Source: Bacteroidales bacterium (lineage in GTDB: Bacteria > Bacteroidota > Bacteroidia > Bacteroidales > UBA12077). From it: 9,340 bases of DNA. A model generated the notes under the pieces. That model made no database searches. It saw only the letters and a program-made list of their open reading frames with translations, and had not been told where the DNA came from. Where the stretch lies: the NCBI GenBank assembly GCA_030643125.1, contig DAOWML010000063.1, positions 1 to 9,340 on the forward strand, read 5' to 3'. Within the stretch, counting starts at the first letter, position 1, and each line of letters begins with the position of its first letter. Positions 6,458 through 9,340 of this stretch are shown here, piece by piece. The position numbers were made by a program, and so were the translations under genes.

Positions 6458-7162
6458 ATGAGAAAATTGATTGTTGTTTTTTTAACTTTATTTTTATTTT
6501 CATTTAGTAATTATGCATCGGATGGTCTTAAAGAAGTAAATAAAAATACATCCTTATCAAAATACTCTTTAAACTTATCTGATAATTATTCTTTTAATAG
6601 CTTTGATACAGAATATGATTTGGCTCTAATGAATTTACAGGTTGATGTTATTGGCGTTTTCTTCTTTGGTCCTCAGGTTACATTGGATTTTCAATTTGCT
6701 AATATGATTGCTGTTGGGCCATATATCCGATGACATTATGCTGGTTTAATTTATCAGGGAATTGTAACAGATTGGTTTACAGACGGAACAACAACATCTC
6801 TTGCCAGTTATTCTTTTGGTGTTCAGGTCAAGGTGTTAATTCCTGTCGGAACTGGTCATCATAGACCATACGTTGAGGTTGGTTATGAAAAATCTATTGG
6901 CTCTGATTCTTGGGACCCGGGAGGAACATTTGGCAAACGTATATATGAATATGAATCAAATGTTTTTCATTTCAATTTTGGCTATAGACTCTTAACCAAT
7001 TCTAGTTTTAATTTGTCAGCTGCTTTAGGAATAGGAATTTCAAAAGACACAAAGAGTATTGGTTATTATGAGTTTGGTGATGATCCGATTGATTATTACA
7101 CTCTTGAAACAAGAATATTACCAATGATTCAATTAATGTTGGGCTGGCAACTCGGGAAATAA
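6458..7162 (+). pseudogene. Outer-membrane beta-barrel protein gene interrupted by one in-frame TGA
   Basis: Frame 2 encodes a 234-codon product broken only by TGA at 6731-6733. After that codon the same frame stays open through H-Y-A-G-L-I-Y-Q-G to the TAA at 7160-7162, with no frameshift. Residues 1-20 are a signal peptide (ending N-Y-A-S). Both halves show alternating hydrophobic strands rich in Gly, Phe and Tyr (F-F-F-G-P-Q-V-T-L-D-F, Y-V-E-V-G-Y, F-H-F-N-F-G-Y-R, M-L-G-W-Q-L-G-K), as in a small outer-membrane barrel. The family is not recognised. The stop falls in G-P-Y-I-R-stop-H-Y-A-G; a Trp codon (TGG to TGA) fits this aromatic strand best. TGA ends the gene at 7308-7766, so it is not reassigned here. 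The causes could be a recent nonsense mutation, a sequencing or assembly error, or readthrough. Without readthrough only a 91-residue exported fragment would be made. An intact promoter and terminator flank the gene. Confidence 0.75.
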
Positions 7163-7186
7163 AATAAGTATAAATCCATTTTGTAC

Positions 7187-7217
7187 CCCGGTGATTTATA
7201 ATTTTCATCGGGCTTTT
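7187..7217 (+). terminator. Rho-independent terminator after the beta-barrel gene
   Basis: CCCGGTGA at 7187-7194 pairs with TCATCGGG at 7205-7212 (8 bp, one G-U wobble, 10-base AT loop), followed by C and TTTT at 7214-7217. It lies 24 bases after the TAA at 7160-7162 and separates this gene from the redox operon. Confidence 0.7.
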
Positions 7218-7253
7218 AAATTAAAATCAATCTATATTATTTCTATATATTGA

Positions 7254-7261
7254 TATATTTG
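7254..7261 (+). promoter_or_regulatory. Candidate -7 element of the hydC-hydB operon
   Basis: TATATTTG matches TAnnTTTG exactly and lies 46 bases before the ATG at 7308, between the preceding terminator and the first gene of the operon. A TTG at the proper -33 distance is missing, so the call is tentative. Confidence 0.4.
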
Positions 7262-7307
7262 GATACTTACTTTATATTTATAGGATACATTATATAAATA
7301 GTCTTCT

Positions 7308-7766
7308 ATGGATAAACAATTAGTTGAAGTATTTTCTGCATTTGATGGAAAAGAAGAAGAACTTATTCCGATACTGCAGAAGGTTCAGGATGCCTTGGGT
7401 TTTCTATCTGATGATTCAATAATGGAGATAGCCAGATTTACACGTGTGCCAGTGAGTAGCGTCTTCGGTGTTGCTACTTTTTATGCACAGTTCCGTTTTA
7501 AACCAAGGGGTGATACACATATTCTGGTTTGCAGGGGAACAGCCTGCCATGTAAAAGGAGTGACAAGAATACTTGAAGAAATAGAAAATCAACTAGGAAT
7601 AAAAGAGGGGGAAACTTCAATTGATCGTAAATACTCAATTGAGAGCGTTGCCTGTATCGGCGCATGCAGCCTTGCACCCTGTGTTATGGTAAACGGGAAG
7701 GTTGAAGCGAACCTTACGCCCCAGAAAATAAGGAAATTATTTAAAACTGCAGTGAAAATTAATTGA
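7308..7766 (+). CDS. hydC: HydC/NuoE-like [2Fe-2S] thioredoxin-fold subunit
   Basis: The 152-residue protein is the small iron-sulfur subunit of NADH-linked oxidoreductases (NuoE, HydC/HndA, or diaphorase subunits of formate dehydrogenases). The N-terminal helical part (about 1-65) contains L-I-P-I-L-Q-K-V-Q and V-F-G-V-A-T-F-Y-A-Q-F, a family signature. The thioredoxin-like part (about 70-150) carries all four [2Fe-2S] ligands: C75-x4-C80 and C116-x3-C120; Cys125 is additional. The length is typical of HydC/NuoE. No signal or membrane segment is present, so it is cytoplasmic. The stop TGA at 7764-7766 is four bases from the ATG of the HydB-like gene, indicating one operon and probably translational coupling. 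HydC is favoured over respiratory NuoE because the next gene has an N-terminal thioredoxin-like domain typical of HydB; the absence of upstream nuoA-D supports this. Confidence 0.85.
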   Translation: MDKQLVEVFSAFDGKEEELIPILQKVQDALGFLSDDSIMEIARFTRVPVSSVFGVATFYAQFRFKPRGDTHILVCRGTACHVKGVTRILEEIENQLGIKEGETSIDRKYSIESVACIGACSLAPCVMVNGKVEANLTPQKIRKLFKTAVKIN

Positions 7767-7770
7767 TACT

Positions 7771-9340
7771 ATGGATATTTCTGAATTATTCAAGAATGCA
7801 TCAACAGAATGGGAAAACTTAATGAAGGGTGATGAGCCATTCTTTATGGTGGGAAATGCCACATGCGGCAGATCGGCAGGATCAACTGAGGTGATCGATC
7901 AGCTGAACAAGGAGGTGTCCAGGTCTGCTGTAAAATTTTCGGTAAGCGAGGTGGGATGTATTGGAATGTGTTATTTGGAACCTATTGTATCGGTTTATAA
8001 ACCCGGATACCCTGTTATTTTCTATGGACGTTTAACTAATGAGGATGCCACAGAATTAGTTACCTCTTTTATCGAAAAGGGAGAGATTATAAATAAAAAT
8101 ATAATAGGTGTGCTACCTGGAGAGAATTCTGCAGAAATGCCTCTTCTTTTCGATACACCTGTTCTTAAACCTCAGGTAAGACTTGTATTAAACAATTGTG
8201 GTATTATCGATCCTACCAACCTGAATCATTACATGGCAAATAAAGGCTATTCTGGTCTTCAGAGAGCCCTTGCAATGAAACCTCAGGGGGTTATTGATGA
8301 AATTAAAAACTCAGGTTTACGTGGACGTGGTGGAGCCGGATTTCCTACTGGTAAAAAATGGCAGTTTGCAAAAGATCAGGAAAACGAAACTAAATACATT
8401 GTCTGTAATGCTGATGAAGGAGATCCCGGAGCCTTTATGAACCGCTCTCTGCTTGAGGGAGATCCTCACTCTTTGCTTGAAGGGATGATCATTGCGGGCT
8501 ATGCTATTGGAGCCAGTCATGGATATATTTATTGTCGTGCAGAATATCCTCTGGCACTTGAGCGTCTTGATCTCGCTATCATGCAAGCGAAAGAGAAAAA
8601 CCTTCTTGGTGATAATATTATGGGTTCGGGTTTCAATTTTACGCTTAAGGTTAAAGAAGGTGCCGGAGCCTTTGTTTGTGGCGAAGAAACAGCTCTGATC
8701 GCTTCCATTGAAGGAAAGAGGGGTATGCCTAATATTAGACCTCCCTTTCCTGCAATATCCGGATTATGGGGTAAACCTACTATCATTAATAATGTGGAGA
8801 CATTAACTTCTGTTGCCAGGATATTACAGAATAGCCCTGAGTGGTTTTCAAGGTTTGGAACAGAAAAAAGTAAGGGTACCAAAACCTTTGCACTTGTTGG
8901 AAAGATTAACAATACCGGATTGATAGAGGTGCCACTTGGGACAACACTCAGAGAGATAATTTTTGATATAGGTGGTGGTGTGTTTAATGGTAAAAAGTTA
9001 AAGGCTGTGCAGACAGGTGGCCCGTCGGGTGGTTGTGTGCCGGCTAATATGATGGATGTACCCGTTGATTATGAGTCTCTTGCAGAAGCAGGAACCATTA
9101 TGGGCTCGGGCGGATTAGTTGTAATGGATGAAGATACATGTATGGTAGATGTAGCCCGGTACTTTGTAGATTTTGCCCGGAAGGAATCGTGTGGTAAATG
9201 TGGTCCGTGCCGGCTTGGAACTCGTCAGATGTTTGATATACTTGAAGATATCGTTGAGGGCAGGGGCAAAATGGAAGATCTGGACTTACTAGAACAACTT
9301 GGTGAAGGTATAAAAAAAGGTTCTTTATGTGGACTCGGAC
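7771..9340 (+). CDS. hydB: HydB/NuoF-like NADH- and FMN-binding subunit (3' truncated by window)
   Basis: The frame is open from the ATG at 7771 to the window edge (523 complete codons). Residues 1-110 are a thioredoxin-like [2Fe-2S] domain with C32, C63 and C67. Then comes the NuoF core: L183-R-G-R-G-G-A-G-F-P-T-G (FMN/NADH glycine-rich loop), N213-A-D-E-G-D-P-G-A-F, and G297-A-G-A-F-V-C-G-E-E-T-A with I-E-G. An SLBB-like region spans about 385-440. The N3-type [4Fe-4S] motif is C474-x2-C477-x2-C480, with the fourth ligand C520 close to the edge. As recalled, Thermotoga HydB has the same order and continues with two ferredoxin clusters, so roughly 100 residues should lie beyond the window. 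The family passes electrons between NADH and iron-sulfur clusters in the cytoplasm; HydABC couples NADH and ferredoxin to hydrogen. An NAD-linked formate dehydrogenase diaphorase is the main alternative, decided by the next gene downstream. Confidence 0.9.
   Translation, partial: MDISELFKNASTEWENLMKGDEPFFMVGNATCGRSAGSTEVIDQLNKEVSRSAVKFSVSEVGCIGMCYLEPIVSVYKPGYPVIFYGRLTNEDATELVTSFIEKGEIINKNIIGVLPGENSAEMPLLFDTPVLKPQVRLVLNNCGIIDPTNLNHYMANKGYSGLQRALAMKPQGVIDEIKNSGLRGRGGAGFPTGKKWQFAKDQENETKYIVCNADEGDPGAFMNRSLLEGDPHSLLEGMIIAGYAIGASHGYIYCRAEYPLALERLDLAIMQAKEKNLLGDNIMGSGFNFTLKVKEGAGAFVCGEETALIASIEGKRGMPNIRPPFPAISGLWGKPTIINNVETLTSVARILQNSPEWFSRFGTEKSKGTKTFALVGKINNTGLIEVPLGTTLREIIFDIGGGVFNGKKLKAVQTGGPSGGCVPANMMDVPVDYESLAEAGTIMGSGGLVVMDEDTCMVDVARYFVDFARKESCGKCGPCRLGTRQMFDILEDIVEGRGKMEDLDLLEQLGEGIKKGSLCGLG

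Noticed and set aside
6731..6733. TGA read as selenocysteine or as a reassigned codon
   Set aside because: TGA terminates the HydC-like gene in the same window, no redox motif surrounds the site, and no obvious SECIS-like hairpin follows directly. Nonsense mutation, error or leaky readthrough is simpler.
6833..7162. A separate 109-residue gene starting with GTG at 6833
   Set aside because: It is in the same frame as the upstream half, lacks a signal peptide of its own, and begins in the middle of a barrel strand. It is the distal part of the interrupted gene.
8317..8912. Open frames on both strands overlapping the HydB-like gene
   Set aside because: All lie inside a strongly conserved NuoF-type coding frame, have no recognisable domain, and are explained by the codon bias of the real gene.
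1..9340. tRNA or rRNA genes, CRISPR arrays, insertion sequences, attachment sites
   Set aside because: No cloverleaf with conserved T-loop, no regularly spaced repeats, no transposase or integrase frame, and no long terminal repeats were seen on either strand.

Overview
The window is AT-rich bacterial DNA with features typical of an anaerobic or facultative member of the Bacteroidota, probably Bacteroidales or Marinilabiliales. The pointers are a TonB-dependent receptor with an N-terminal carboxypeptidase-regulatory-like domain, signal peptides ending in A-Q, almost no Shine-Dalgarno sequences, promoter elements of the TAnnTTTG type, and a terminator carrying the ATCCCGAT/ATCGGGAT palindrome I associate with this phylum. 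Assignment is by family recognition only; no search was run.

Layout, left to right. (1) The 3' end of a tungsten/molybdenum aldehyde:ferredoxin oxidoreductase (AOR) family gene runs in from the left edge and ends at 430, followed by a very strong composite hairpin terminator (449-502). (2) A possible two-gene cell-envelope locus: a small membrane-anchored protein with three H-x-H motifs (709-1086), a 283-base intergenic stretch rich in inverted repeats, and a 792-residue TonB-dependent receptor (1370-3748) with an N-C-x-x-C motif in its plug. Together they suggest uptake of a metal or metal complex. (3) A convergent junction with an 18-bp hairpin built from TATCAAG heptads. (4) A leftward pair, probably an operon: a membrane HAMP/HAMP-like/GAF/coiled-coil sensor protein without an output domain (4902-6170) and, 29 bases downstream, a secreted metallo-beta-lactamase-fold hydrolase (3847-4872). 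(5) A divergent intergenic region with a good Bacteroidota-type promoter, then an outer-membrane beta-barrel gene interrupted by one in-frame TGA (6458-7162) and closed by a terminator. (6) The start of a HydC-HydB (NuoE-NuoF-like) operon, 7308 to the right edge, encoding the NADH- and flavin-binding part of a soluble NADH-linked oxidoreductase. It is most like the electron-bifurcating [FeFe]-hydrogenase HydABC; the catalytic subunit would lie beyond the window.

The AOR and HydBC modules at the two ends are both redox enzymes of ferredoxin/NADH-based anaerobic metabolism, but they are about 7 kb apart with unrelated envelope and signalling genes between them, so a direct link is only a possibility. 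The observations most worth a second look are the H-x-H protein plus Cys-plug receptor with its palindrome-rich spacer, and the single TGA in the beta-barrel gene.
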